Source: Halictus rubicundus (Eukaryota; Arthropoda; Insecta; Hymenoptera; Halictidae). From it: a stretch of 64,000 nucleotides of DNA. The stretch is taken from NCBI RefSeq assembly GCF_050948215.1, contig NW_027488566.1, positions 1,725,501 through 1,789,500 of the forward strand, read 5' to 3'. The notes beneath the pieces were generated by a model that had not been told where the DNA came from, ran no database searches, and was given only the letters and a program-made list of their open reading frames with translations. Positions 1 to 9,614 of this stretch are shown here, in pieces (the first letter of the stretch is position 1; each line of letters starts with the position of its first letter). Position numbers and translations under genes: made by a program.

Positions 1-343
1 CCATACACGACAATCACGCTCTCATATCGCGGTATATGGAACGAAGCATCAGCCAGCTCATTAATCAATATGGGGGTCCTACGAAAATCGGAGCTTAAGA
101 TCCTAAGTACACGAGTGCTGATAGGAGGATTGAACGCGTTCTGACGCTTTAACCGGACAACCATCACCAGGACGGGGATTGGATAGCGGGAGGAATAACC
201 AACTCGGAGCAAAGGGTGCTGCCTGCCATACAGGCATAATAAAGAGGAGTTTTAGTGGGTATATTACCATCAGAGTCCCACACCACCGGCAAACTAACAT
301 CGTTGCCGGTGCGCATAAAGCATTTATCCTCTCAAAAAAAAAA
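1..343 (+). mobile_element. 3' end of an R2 non-LTR retrotransposon (copy 0)
   Basis: The first ~160 bases encode the last part of an R2 protein. The frame aligns with the C-terminus of the next R2 copy (shared ITLS, RG.W, ELKI and STRVLIGGL). A TGA sits where the next copy has Trp in its EFW motif, and the frame closes at a TAG near 187. The 3' UTR shares with copy 1 the blocks GTGCTGCCTGC and CAGGCATAAT and an ACCGGTAA-like hairpin, and ends in a 10-A run at 334-343. The 5' part lies outside the window. No 28S sequence follows; copy 1 begins at once. Family assignment is firm through similarity to copy 1, which has the canonical R2 flank. Confidence 0.85.
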
Positions 344-514
344 GGGTGTCTTAGTTAGCAAGCAGCATCCTCTTCGTGGGTCCCGCTACGAGTACTCGCC
401 CGTCTAGACAGGCGGGCGAGGAAACTAATAGCTGCCTCTGCGTTTACAGGTCTTGGGGGTTGCCAGCCCTCTCGGTCTTCTTTAGTCGGCCCAAATAACA
501 GAACAAAGCCTCGG

Positions 515-3286
515 ATGAAAAATAATTCTGTCGATGGTCCCTCAGGTTCAATCGACCCGACTATGGGTGATAATGGTGATTCGGGTGTGTCTGATGTCGC
601 TCCATACCCGTGCAGGACTCCGGGTTGCTCCAGATCATTTGACAAACTACGTGGCCGTAGTGTCCATGAACAGAGAGTACATAAAAACTGATACGACCAA
701 AATGCTCTAGAAGGTATGACCGTCCGCAGGGCTCCGTGGTGTGCAGAGGAACGTTCGCTCATTGCGAGACAGGAGGCGCGCCTTACGTTGAATGGCGAGC
801 GCTTCATAAATCAGGCTCTACTGAAGCTCCTCAAGAATCGCTCCCTAGAAGCGATAAAAGGGCAGCGTAAATACCAGAGCTACAAGGAGCTGGTTCAAAA
901 ATTCATCAGTGAGATGAACGAGAGTAGCATTGTGGATGCTAATCCCCATGATCAACCCTCAGATGACGGCTCATCGGGGCATGAAGAGGAGCAGAATGGT
1001 CTGATTCGGACGATCCTTGATCTAGGCTCTGAGATGACGCCTCTTGATGGCACTGAATACTCGTCGCAACATCTAAAAGATATATGGGAGCATATCGAAG
1101 CAGGGCCTATTGACAGGATCTCCCAGGAACTGGAGATCTATCTACTCGAGATCTTTCCAAAGGCGATCGGTGGAAGAAAAGGGAAGGCTGCGTGTGAGAA
1201 GGCTCAAATGAAGATGACCAGGCGACGTGCTCGGCGCATAGAATATGCCCAAACGCAGAGAGCCTGGAATAGGAATCCTTGCAACTGCCTGCGAACAATT
1301 CTCAAGGATATGACAACCGAGCATCCACCGCCCCAAGAAGAAATGACTCCCTTTTGGACAACGGTGTTCACAAAAGAAAGTGAGAGAACACCTGGCATTG
1401 GACGGATGGAGGAGACTGTCGAGGGCCTATGGAGTTGCATAACACCCTCTGAGGTGATGAAAGCGCTGCCGGAGAGAACTACCGCTCCGGGCCCAGATGG
1501 CGTGACTGCTCGACAATTAAGAGCAATGCCTCTAGAGATTTTGACGAGAATACTAAATCTATTTTTGCTGTGTGGAAGACTTCCTAATCACCTGACGGAG
1601 TCAAGAACCATTCTGATTCCGAAAAAGGATCAAGCTTCGGCTCCAGGCGACTTCCAGCCCATTACAGTTTCCTCCGTTATTACAAGAACTTTCCATAAAG
1701 TCCTGGCAACGCGCCTCGTCAATGGCGTTAAGATCGATGACCGCCAGAAAGCCTTCCTCCCAGTTGATGGTTGTTCCAGGCTACTCCAGCAAATTCCAAG
1801 TGAAATTGGAGTTGATATAGGCGGAAGGCACTATAACGCCTTAGCCTTCGCTGATGACCTGGTATTTGTGGCCTCGACACAGGAGGGACTGCAACAAACT
1901 ATTGACCTGGCAAACGTGTACCTGTCGCAATGTGGACTGACAATAAACGCTAGTAAGTCGTTCACAATTGCGATCAGGAATGTTCCACACGTTAAAAAGT
2001 CGGTGGTAGACGGAAGGATTAAATTTAGTTGCCTCGGCCATGACCTTCCTGCCCTGAAAAGAGAGGATGAATGGAAGTATTTAGGCGTCCAATTTACACC
2101 TGAAGGACGCCTGGCGTCGGATAGAGCAGGAGAGCTACTGAAGCAGGCCATCGATAAGCTTACAAAAGCGCCTCTTAAACCACAGCAACGAACTTTCGCG
2201 CTTAGGGTCATGGTACTTCCATCGCTTTACCACCTCCTAATATTAGGAAATGTAACCTTAAGTAAGCTCAGAAGGCTTGATGCTTTGGTGAGAGGTGCAG
2301 TGAGAAAATGGTTGGTTTTGCCTAAGGATGTGCTCAACTCGTACATCCACGCCAACGTTAAGGATGGTGGGCTGTCCATTCCATCTTTGAGGTCGTTTAT
2401 TCCGCTCAAGAGGAGAGAAAGGCTGCTGAAGCTGGGCAAGGGTGACGAGCAGCGATACCCCTATCTCTCTCAGGAAATTGACAGAGCAACCAAACGGTTG
2501 ACTGATGGATGTATCTCTATAACTGACGCCACAAAACTTAACGAAAGATGGGCGAATCTTCTCCATAAGTCGTGGGATGGCATGGCCCTGAAACAATCGA
2601 GAATGGTGCCACAACAGCATCGATGGGTTACTGAAGGTAACCGATTCCTGTCTGGTCGCGACTATATCAACGCTATCAGACTTCGGATCAATGCATTGCC
2701 GTCAAAATCTAGGACAACCAGAGGTCGAAGATCTGACCGATTATGCAGAGCAGGATGCCAGGAGGTTGAAACTCTCAACCATATCCTCCAGAGATGCCAC
2801 AGAACACACTCTGCGAGAATAGAGAGACATAATCCGGTAGCAGCCTACGTTAAGAGAGCTCTGGGTAAGACCAATGAGGAAGTCCTAGAAGAACCGCACT
2901 TCAGAACATCGGAGGGACTCAGGAAGCCTGATATCTTGGGTAAATGTAAACAGGCGGTGGTTGTCCTAGATGCACAGGTTGTTGGCGAGCAGGTTGATCT
3001 TGATGAAGCGCACCAGAAGAAGATTCGGTATTACCGGGAGCTAGAAGGACAGATCAAGGAGCAGCATAGAGCCACGAAGGTGACATTCTCCTCGATCACA
3101 CTATCATGCCGAGGAGTGTGGAGCCCTCAGTTAGCAAAACATCTAATTGACCTGAACATTCTGCGGAAGAAAGAGCTGAAGATCATTTCGACCAGAGTAC
3201 TGATTGGGGGCCTTAGTGAGTTTTGGATGTTCAATCGGATGACGACCCGAAGAGTGCCTCGAGATGTGAGGAGTGGCATCGGATAG
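515..3286 (+). pseudogene. R2 protein (zinc finger, Myb, RT, RLE endonuclease), defective
   Basis: R2 proteins nick 28S rDNA and reverse-transcribe their own RNA onto the nick. From ATG 515 the frame encodes one C2H2 finger (about nt 610-683, CRTPGC...H...H). An in-frame TGA follows at 689-691, then a Myb-like segment (APWCAEER) from 716. The RT fingers carry APGPDGVT near 1485, and the palm has FADDLVF near 1848. A C-terminal CCHC motif (CRAGC...H...C, about 2746-2800) precedes the restriction-like endonuclease (RKPDILG...VVVLDAQVV, about 2930-2985). Between FLPVDGC and the FADD box the block normally holding the first palm Asp and GxRQGDPLSP is absent: about 25 residues where roughly 120 are expected, with frame kept. 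RT activity should be lost. Confidence 0.88.
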
Positions 3287-3457
3287 ACCTGTAATTGCCT
3301 GAATCACCTAGTAACTAGTGCTGCCTGCTAACTCAGGCATAATGAAAGAGGGGTTTTAGTGAGTATATACCAACGAGTCTCACACTACCGGTAAGCTAAC
3401 ATCTTTACCGGTGTGCCTAAAGCATTTCCCCTCTCTAAAAGAAAAGAAAAAAAAAAA
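3287..3457 (+). promoter_or_regulatory. R2 3' UTR (presumed reverse-transcriptase binding structure)
   Basis: This 3' UTR is conserved between the two adjacent R2 copies even though the coding ends differ. Shared blocks include GTGCTGCCTGC, CAGGCATAAT, GGGGTTTTAGTG and a hairpin with an ACCGGTAA/TTACCGGT stem near 3390-3415. In studied R2 elements the 3' UTR RNA is bound by the R2 protein to start target-primed reverse transcription. That role is family knowledge, not shown here. It ends in A-rich sequence directly before 28S DNA. Confidence 0.6.
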
Positions 3458-3490
3458 TAGCCAAATACCTCGTCATCTAATTAGTGACTT

Positions 3491-3530
<40 letters not shown>
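3458..3530 (+). rRNA. 28S rRNA gene fragment between the R2 and R1 target sites
   Basis: These 73 bp match the conserved 28S stretch starting TAGCCAAATxCCTCG and running through CATGAATGGATTAACGAG to CCCTATCTAC. The left edge is the R2 cleavage position and the right edge is the R1 insertion position. At least three changes from the usual arthropod sequence are visible: AAATA for AAATG, GACTT for GACGC, and CCCTCTG for CCCACTG. The rRNA gene was therefore split by both elements and has drifted. No other 28S, 18S or 5.8S sequence was recognised in the window. Confidence 0.93.
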
Positions 3531-5448
3531 CCCCCCCCCCCCCCGAATGGAGCGCCACCTTGTCGTGGTGGGGGGGGGGGGGCACTGAGCCCGAATGATC
3601 TCTGAAGCTGTGCCGGCGGGGACTTCGGTCCCTGGCAGGTTCTACCTAGCCGGAGTGGTTCAGAGTGACTGGCCCGTCAAAGAGCGCTCCCCTAGCGCCT
3701 CGAACAGCTGCTCGGGGCCCCATACCGTAAACCGGTGGTCATGTTTTACCGGAACGGGGGTCTTGCCTTAATCGGCTGGGCCGCGAGGATGATAACCTCT
3801 ATAAAAAATCCCTAACCCAAAGCTTAGGTGCGCGGTGAGAGGGTACGCCCTGGTCGATGGCATCAGGGCGTGGCTGGTGGGTGCATCAGCCGCGAGCGCG
3901 CCAACCTCTGGACACCTGGCGCCTCCAGTTGAATATAGCCTTGCCTGAGTAGTGGGGGCTCTGCCCAGGTTGACATTATTTCCCGCCGTACTCGTGGGAT
4001 AGACATGGATAATGGTAACAAACAAAAAAACAAACAAAATAATAAGAAGTAGAATAGGAGGAGGAAGAAGGAGAAGGAGATTGACAACGGCTCTAAGAGG
4101 CAGAAGTTGAGTTTGGAGGAGGAAGATAAGAAGGATGGATCGGATAGTGAAGGGTCGATGCACGACAGTGTGCATTCCAGTATGAGTGAGTTGAACGTGG
4201 GTGATAGTTTACTGGGAGGTTTAGGAAGAGAGGAAGAGAATTGTATGACTGTTATGAGAAGGATTGGTAAAAATTAAGGAAATGTGTGTTTTCGGATACA
4301 AATCGTGTGTCTAAGAATACCTGTGAACAGATGTTTAACTGTGTGAGTGAATATGAAGAGTGTATGATGAAATTGATTTGTCAGAATGAGAGACTGAAGG
4401 GTAGGTTAGAAGAGTGTGAGAAACGTGCGACTGTGCTGGATGAACCTCCTCGAACGTATGCGAGAATGGCTGGCTTAAAAGTAAGGGAAACGCGAAGAAT
4501 GAGTGTGGATAGTGCGGATAGAGTGGAAGTAATGAAAGATAAAAAGTATGCTGTAGTTATTAGGCCGAAAGACGTCAATGTAAAGATGACTAGCGAGCAG
4601 GTTAAGGAAAAAGTTATAAAAGAAGTTAGCACGGTACTGGATGTAAGAGTGAGAGCTGTGAGAAGGATTAGAAGTGGGGGTGTGGCAATTGAGACGGCTA
4701 GTGAGGAGGAATTGCAGAAGATGAGAGATTGTGCTAAGTTTAATGAGGTGGGTTTAAAAGTTGAATTGCCGAGGAAAATTGGGCCGAAAATAATTGTATA
4801 TGATGTGCCTAATGATATGATTGGTGAGGATTTTATGAATGAGTTGTATGAAAAGAATCTGAAGGAATGCGTGAATAGGAATGAATTTGCAGAGCGAGTG
4901 AAGATCATAAGTAGAATGAACAAGAAGGATGCGGATGTGGGAAATGTCATAATTGAAATGAATGCGAAAATGAAGAACATGCTTATGAAACAAGGACGCG
5001 TGTATGTGAAATGGAGAGCATGCAAATTTAAAGAATTTGTGAGTGTATTGAGATGCTTTAAGTGTAGTGGATTTGGACACATGGCGAGAGAATGTAAGGA
5101 GAAAGAAAATCTGTGTCAGAAATGAGAGTACTCCCGCCCAGAAGTGAGAGCCTTGGTTACACGGGATGGTGATGCGCAATATAGGCCCTTAGGCCCTTAG
5201 CCTCTCACCATCCAAGTCACACTACCTACCTCCTCGTGGTTCCTGCCGGAAACATGATTGGCGCATCGGGCATAATGCATTGACAGTGCTAATCATGGCT
5301 AAAGGTAGCGTGGCGAACACCCTTTCTTAGGAAAGAGGAAAGTAAGGACGTATAAAACATTAACATCAATACCTGGTTTTCCAGTCAACACTATCAAGTG
5401 TGAAAGGTGAGTCTTGTGAACTCCGAAATTAAGAGCTTAAAAAAAAAA
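3531..5448 (+). mobile_element. R1 element remnant at the 28S R1 site
   Basis: It starts directly after CCCTATCTAC with a run of 14 C, the place where R1 elements join 28S DNA. A GC-rich 5' UTR (3531-4004) is followed by an AT-rich gag-like ORF1 carrying one CCHC knuckle. The coding part stops near 5125, inside the zinc-knuckle region, and no ORF2 (endonuclease, RT) follows. The next 310 bp up to an A-run at 5439-5448 may be the R1 3' UTR brought close by an internal deletion; that is inference. The 5' UTR from about 3725 to 3990 is clearly similar, in reverse, to the 5' UTR of the T element at 24100-24370. Confidence 0.75.
4005..5125 (+). pseudogene. R1 ORF1 (gag-like RNA-binding protein), broken
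   Basis: ORF1 of R1-clade elements makes the RNA-binding gag-like protein. Translation from ATG 4005 stops at TAG 4050, and the frame must shift near 4270-4285 to reach the long open stretch 4286-5125. That stretch holds a Glu/Arg-rich helical region, the R1-type block around KYAVVIRP, GVAIETAS and PKIIVYDVPND, and a single C-terminal CCHC knuckle (CFKCSGFGHMAREC, ending about 5094). The usual second and third knuckles are missing because the frame closes at TGA 5123. The first codon at 4286 is GTG, so it is not a natural start. AT-rich codon use contrasts with the GC-rich T elements. Confidence 0.8.
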
Positions 5449-5570
5449 GAGAAACCACGTATTAATACGTTGATTGATTGACTATTATGCGACTATGGCT
5501 TGAATTACGGAACTAGATTTGGATAATATTACTGATCTCTATGCTCGGATACCAATCACTCTAAACGTAA

Positions 5571-6947
5571 ATGGATAATACATCGAATAACAATGATGCC
5601 TCGGACACACAACTACCTGGTCCCGGGAGTTGTGTGGCGGACTCGTACGCTTTGGAGGGGACCACAGGTGAAGACATGGCTTTGAACACGGACAACGAGA
5701 CGGTTGTTTCTGCTCCAATCACAATCAGGGTGCCATTACAAGAAAACGGAATGTTGTGCCCCATATGCATAAAGGATAATTTACAAATATCCTGTGGAAA
5801 ACTTAGAGACCTAACGTTACACTTTGATAAACACCATTTAGTGCAAACGTTTATATGGGAGTGCAGAGACTGTGGCAAAAGCTTTGATAAGCCTCATAAA
5901 TGGTCCTGTCATTACGGTAAATGCAAAGGTGCTGTTAGATTAGAAGCGAAGCCTTTCCAATGTGAGGCTTGCGATATGAGTTTCTCTTCAATTAGGGGCT
6001 TATCCACCCACGAGAGACTAGTGCACCCAGCGATCAGGAATGAGAAAAGAAAGCAGGCGCTCGTAAGACCTTTGGAGTGCCCAGCGGTTGCAGACGGAAG
6101 GTCTGACAGAGGGGTATGATCTGCGGAAGAAACAAACAAGCTTATCGAGCTAGACGCCCGCTTCCGGCTACATGCATTTCCTAACAAAGAAATAATGAAG
6201 TTCCTAACGAATAAGACAGCGAAACAAATTAGCGATAAGCGAGGTTCCCTCAGGAAGAAAGGCGTAATAAAGAACCCTGAAAGCATCCAAACGGAAGATA
6301 TAGTCGTAGAACTAGATGAAGTGGAAAGCGCAGAAACTAATCCCAATAGATTGGTTGAAGAATTCCAGGATATAAGCGACCAACTTGAATCTGTCAACCC
6401 ACAGGTAGTTCCTAGGCAAGAGGGCCTCAACAGTGAAGCGCAGGACCCTAACGCCGAAGACATAGATTGGCGGATAACGATGACGACCGCCATCGAGAGC
6501 ATCAGTATAAATGATGCTCCTCCTAGTGTTAAAAACTTGCACATAAAGTTTAAAAACATCTGGTTGAATCATAAAGAGGATATTGACAATCTAAAACTAG
6601 AAATCGATTCTTACGTGTCGGATACACTAGTAACATTCTTACTAGGAAGTGATGAAGCTACCAATAGCAACATGCCGGCTGGTAAGAATGCGAGGAATAA
6701 TAATAAAAAGAAAAACAACAACAACGAGACATGCAATAACAACCAGAATAATAACAACAACGATAATAATAATAATAATAAAAATAGAAGGATCAGAAAC
6801 AAAAAAACAAGAATAAATAACAGTAACAACCGGAAAAAGTTTAGATATGCACGTTGTCAAGACTTATATAAAGAATGCCCTAAAAAATTAGCGGATATTA
6901 TTATCAAGGGCGATCACACATTTATCGACCCACCCAGACCACCTCCT
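5571..6947 (+). pseudogene. R2-clade protein, N-terminal part: three zinc fingers, Myb, Asn-rich linker
   Basis: From ATG 5571 the frame encodes three fingers: CPIC...H...HH (about residues 63-86), CRDCGKSF...H..KC (about 96-115) and CEACDMSF...H...H (about 127-150). These and the Myb domain would grip target DNA. A TGA at 6117-6119 falls on the first Myb position, where copy 1 has Trp (PWCAEER against V-stop-SAEET). The frame then runs on through a Myb-like helix region (about 6120-6270) and an acidic segment to an Asn/Lys-rich tract (about 6690-6830) made of AAT/AAC repeats. The tail (FRYARCQDLY, KLADII) resembles the usual R2 lead-in to RT. The frame is cut at 6947 by the retroposon. Confidence 0.82.
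6932..6947. repeat. 16-bp target-site duplication, left copy
   Basis: ACCCAGACCACCTCCT appears here, directly before a run of 10 T, and again at 8795-8810. It flanks the 6948-8794 insertion. The reading frame of the interrupted R2 protein continues exactly after the second copy, so this is an original piece of coding sequence duplicated on insertion. Confidence 0.95.
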
Positions 6948-8794
6948 TTTTTTTTTTAAGGTCATTTGTCTCTATTTGTTTCCTTCAGAAGTCGAAAAAT
7001 TACAGAAATTCGTATTGTTCAAATCTATCTAATATACATATATGTTCTACTTAAATTCTCGTTCGCTTGTTCTTTACTTTTCTCACTCTTAATTCTATTT
7101 GCTCGCTTCAATTTTTCTATCTTACTATCGCTTGACTTTATATTATTTAAATCTAAATCTATTCCTTATGAAAATCTAAATCTAAACTACTTATTTATAT
7201 TATATTCTAATTCGCTAAATTAGATTCGTTTGGCCTAATTTTACGCTCGCTGTTATTTATCTTAATTTCTCTACTTATATTTATCGTTTCCGCTTGTAAC
7301 CTATTTTTAATTTAATTTGATTATCTACACTTAAGATTAAATTTATATTTAAATTCGCCCGCAAGCCCTATTGTAATACGCACGCTGGTTATTTTAATCT
7401 ACTCTTGTCTAAATTAAAATTAAAATAATTTTTTCTCTCTTTTTTTAAAATTTTTTCTTCTCCTATATAAAAATTCGTTATTTGCTACCTAAAATTAACT
7501 TATTAGCTAGTCTATACTAAGGTGTGAAAATTCCACGTCTAAATCTACTTCGCACTATTACTAAAAAATTTTTTCTCGCGTTTATGCGACTCTACGCTGT
7601 GGTATGTATCGGGTAAAATACTTTTAAACCGAGGGCTCACGAAAAAACTCGCGGAAAACGCCTCCCACGGCCCTTTTGGCGTTTCCGCCAAGAGGGAAGT
7701 GCGTATTTTTCCCTAGTAAACCCCTCTTTTTTATTGCTTCTTCGTATAGCCTACCGGGTCTCTGTTCGTCGGCCTATTTTGTATTTTCGCGAGAAAAGTC
7801 TCCTTGCTCTTGCAAAAGCTGATTTTCGGCGAAAAATGGGAATTCGCGGATTTTTTTTCACCACGGGGTTTCTTCGAACCCCACCCCACCCTACTTGTCC
7901 GAAATTTCGAATAAAAGGGCTCCAAAATCTACTTTGCCCGATTTGGCCGTTCTTGGGCTCGTTGGAAAGGTCTGGAGACCCTCACCAACTTTCCCTTATC
8001 CCTTTTTCTTCTATCTTTACACCCAGGCTTCGTATCGACCGTATCTCGAGAAGGGGAGGGGGAATCGAAAAATTGTTCCCACCCGGGAGAAATATCTCCC
8101 AATTTCACCTAATCTACTAGTCGTTACTTCTAGTGCCTGGATATAAATTTTCACTAAGATCGGACAAAATTAAGGAATCCGTTACGCGAATCTCGGGCCT
8201 TACCCTTTTTATATAGGGTGATCACTTTCCTACCTTACTTGTAGGTGTTCGGACTGGTGTTCGTACCGACCCCTCGCGACGTATCCTTTGTCTTCGCCGA
8301 GCTCTTACACACACTTATCGCGGATTAAAGATCTTTTGAAAAAATCAAGCAATCAGTCACTAATTATTTGATCAGTCAATTAATTAATTAAACAGTTCGC
8401 TCAACTTTAATTTACTTATATTCAGTGTACTAATTGATCTTTTTCCACTTCACTTTCTATGCGACTGTTCTTTTACTTCACTTCTTTTTGAAAAATAAAT
8501 TTCTCTCTAAAAAATGTCTAATTGTTCTAATTTGTTCTTAATTTGCTCTTATTCCCGCGAAATTTTAACGAACTTCTACGAAACTCGTTTTTCCTGTGGA
8601 TTAATCGCGTTTTTACACGTAAAGTTCCTCGTACACCATAATCCAAGACGGTTTATTCTTTTTTGCACGATTTAAAACTTTCTTTATCTCCTATTATGCT
8701 AATTTAATCTCAAAACTTCTTTGTGAATTCTAACTGAATCTACTGAAACTTTTGAAAATTAGCACCTTACTCAGTGGCGGTTCACTTTGCTCTG
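6948..8794 (-). mobile_element. Non-coding poly(A) retroposon inside the R2 ORF (5'-truncated family-B 3' UTR)
   Basis: This 1.85-kb AT-rich insert has poly(A) on the minus strand (T-run 6948-6957) and exact 16-bp duplications on both sides, the signature of target-primed retrotransposition. No ORF in it looks like a protein. Its sequence shares modules with the 31197-33900, 41526-42007 and 57600-60230 regions: the 3'-terminal AAGGTxATTTGxCTxTAT, the AGAGGGAAGT hairpin near 7691 and a TATCTCGAGAAGGGG block near 8040. The simplest reading is a 5'-truncated copy of the long 3' UTR of family B. A separate non-autonomous family is possible. No further gene is visible. Confidence 0.8.
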
Positions 8795-8810
8795 ACCCAG
8801 ACCACCTCCT
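8795..8810. repeat. 16-bp target-site duplication, right copy
   Basis: Identical to 6932-6947. The 25 bases that follow (8811-8835) continue the R2 reading frame as far as the next insertion. Confidence 0.95.
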
Positions 8811-8835
8811 ATCGCCAGTGAGGTTAAAGAATTAT

Positions 8836-9186
8836 TGTTCGAACAATCAGCTGTTCGGTGCCGCTGTGCGTCCGTACGCACACACACCAAATTAGCGAAT
8901 GTCGAACCTTGTTTGTATCGAGGACTCGGCCGTCGTCGCGGTTCGTCTCCCTCCCTCCCCGCACACTTCGGGCGGACCGAGTAGTTCGGGGTGCGCGGCG
9001 AGGGGAGAGAGCCGCGTCAATATACACGGCAATCCGTCGAGCCCTCGCTCTCTTTTCCGAGAATCGCAGTGGTAACAGTAATAAATCAGTTAGCTCTCCC
9101 ACAAATCACATTTTATTTCTCTCAAATTATTTCGGGATCGTAAGTTAAAGGTTCAACGTTACGGAACCCAACGAGGATCCAAAACA
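8836..9186 (+). repeat. BEL1 5' LTR
   Basis: 351 bp, TG...CA ends, matched by 14931-15270. AATAAA at 9080-9085 can serve as poly(A) signal. Against the 3' LTR it has an extra short stretch near 9037-9052 and scattered base changes, for example GTCCGTACG against GTCCGCACG. Confidence 0.93.
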
Positions 9187-9189
9187 TTT

Positions 9190-9207
9190 TGGTGCCGAAA
9201 CCCGGGA
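9190..9207 (+). promoter_or_regulatory. BEL1 primer-binding site (tRNA-Phe type)
   Basis: TGGTGCCGAAACCCGGGA begins three bases after the LTR. Its complement is the 3' end expected for a eukaryotic tRNA-Phe (acceptor strand matching GCCGAAA plus CCA). The tRNA identity is from memory of tRNA sequences, not from a search. Confidence 0.8.
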
Positions 9208-9614
9208 ATAGAGTGTGCCGATTTCTCTATTCCACTCGATCCACCGCAGAATTACGAAGAATTCTGTGCATCACCGCGAGTTCTGTTGTGCGCTTCCGTT
9301 GTCTCCTCGAGTGATCCGCGAGTGCATCGAGCATCTTCCGAGGCTCCGTCGCAGACAATCAGGAAGCACCTGAAAGGAAAGGAGCAAAAGTGAATTCTTC
9401 GAGTAGAATTCGTGAGACCGTGCTCGAAAAACGGTACCTAGACCGCGTGGCGAACCGTTACGGATTCGAAAATTCCGTGACCTTCCACCGGGACACCAAC
9501 CGTTCTCGAACCGACCGAGGCAAGGTGTTTACCGCGATACGCGTAAAGTCCTTTGTCTTTCGCGTCTCGATCAGTTTGTTTTTACGTTTCGTTTGAATCT
9601 TAACTGCCGAAACA

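Larger units (their letters stand above)
344..3457 (+). mobile_element. R2 element at the canonical 28S R2 site (copy 1)
   Basis: This R2-clade element runs from just after copy 0's poly(A) to its own A-run at 3447-3457. It is followed at 3458 by TAGCCAAAT, the 28S sequence immediately downstream of the R2 cleavage site. The 5' UTR is about 170 bp, the ORF spans 515-3286 and the 3' UTR is about 170 bp. One N-terminal C2H2 finger suggests the R2-D-like subgroup (inference). The upstream 28S flank is missing because copy 0 lies there instead. The element cannot be autonomous: the ORF has a nonsense codon and the reverse transcriptase has an in-frame deletion. Confidence 0.9.

Noticed and set aside
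3531..3583. C run and G run as an assembly gap
   Set aside because: They flank a short unique piece and sit at the expected R1 5' junction; length is uncertain but the join itself is plausible.
4286..4288. GTG as start of R1 ORF1
   Set aside because: Eukaryotic element; homologous sequence begins at ATG 4005 in another frame, so this is a frameshift point, not a start.
7734..8146. Two overlapping ORFs of 128 and 83 codons
   Set aside because: They lie inside the non-coding retroposon, share no motif and are not kept in the related copies.
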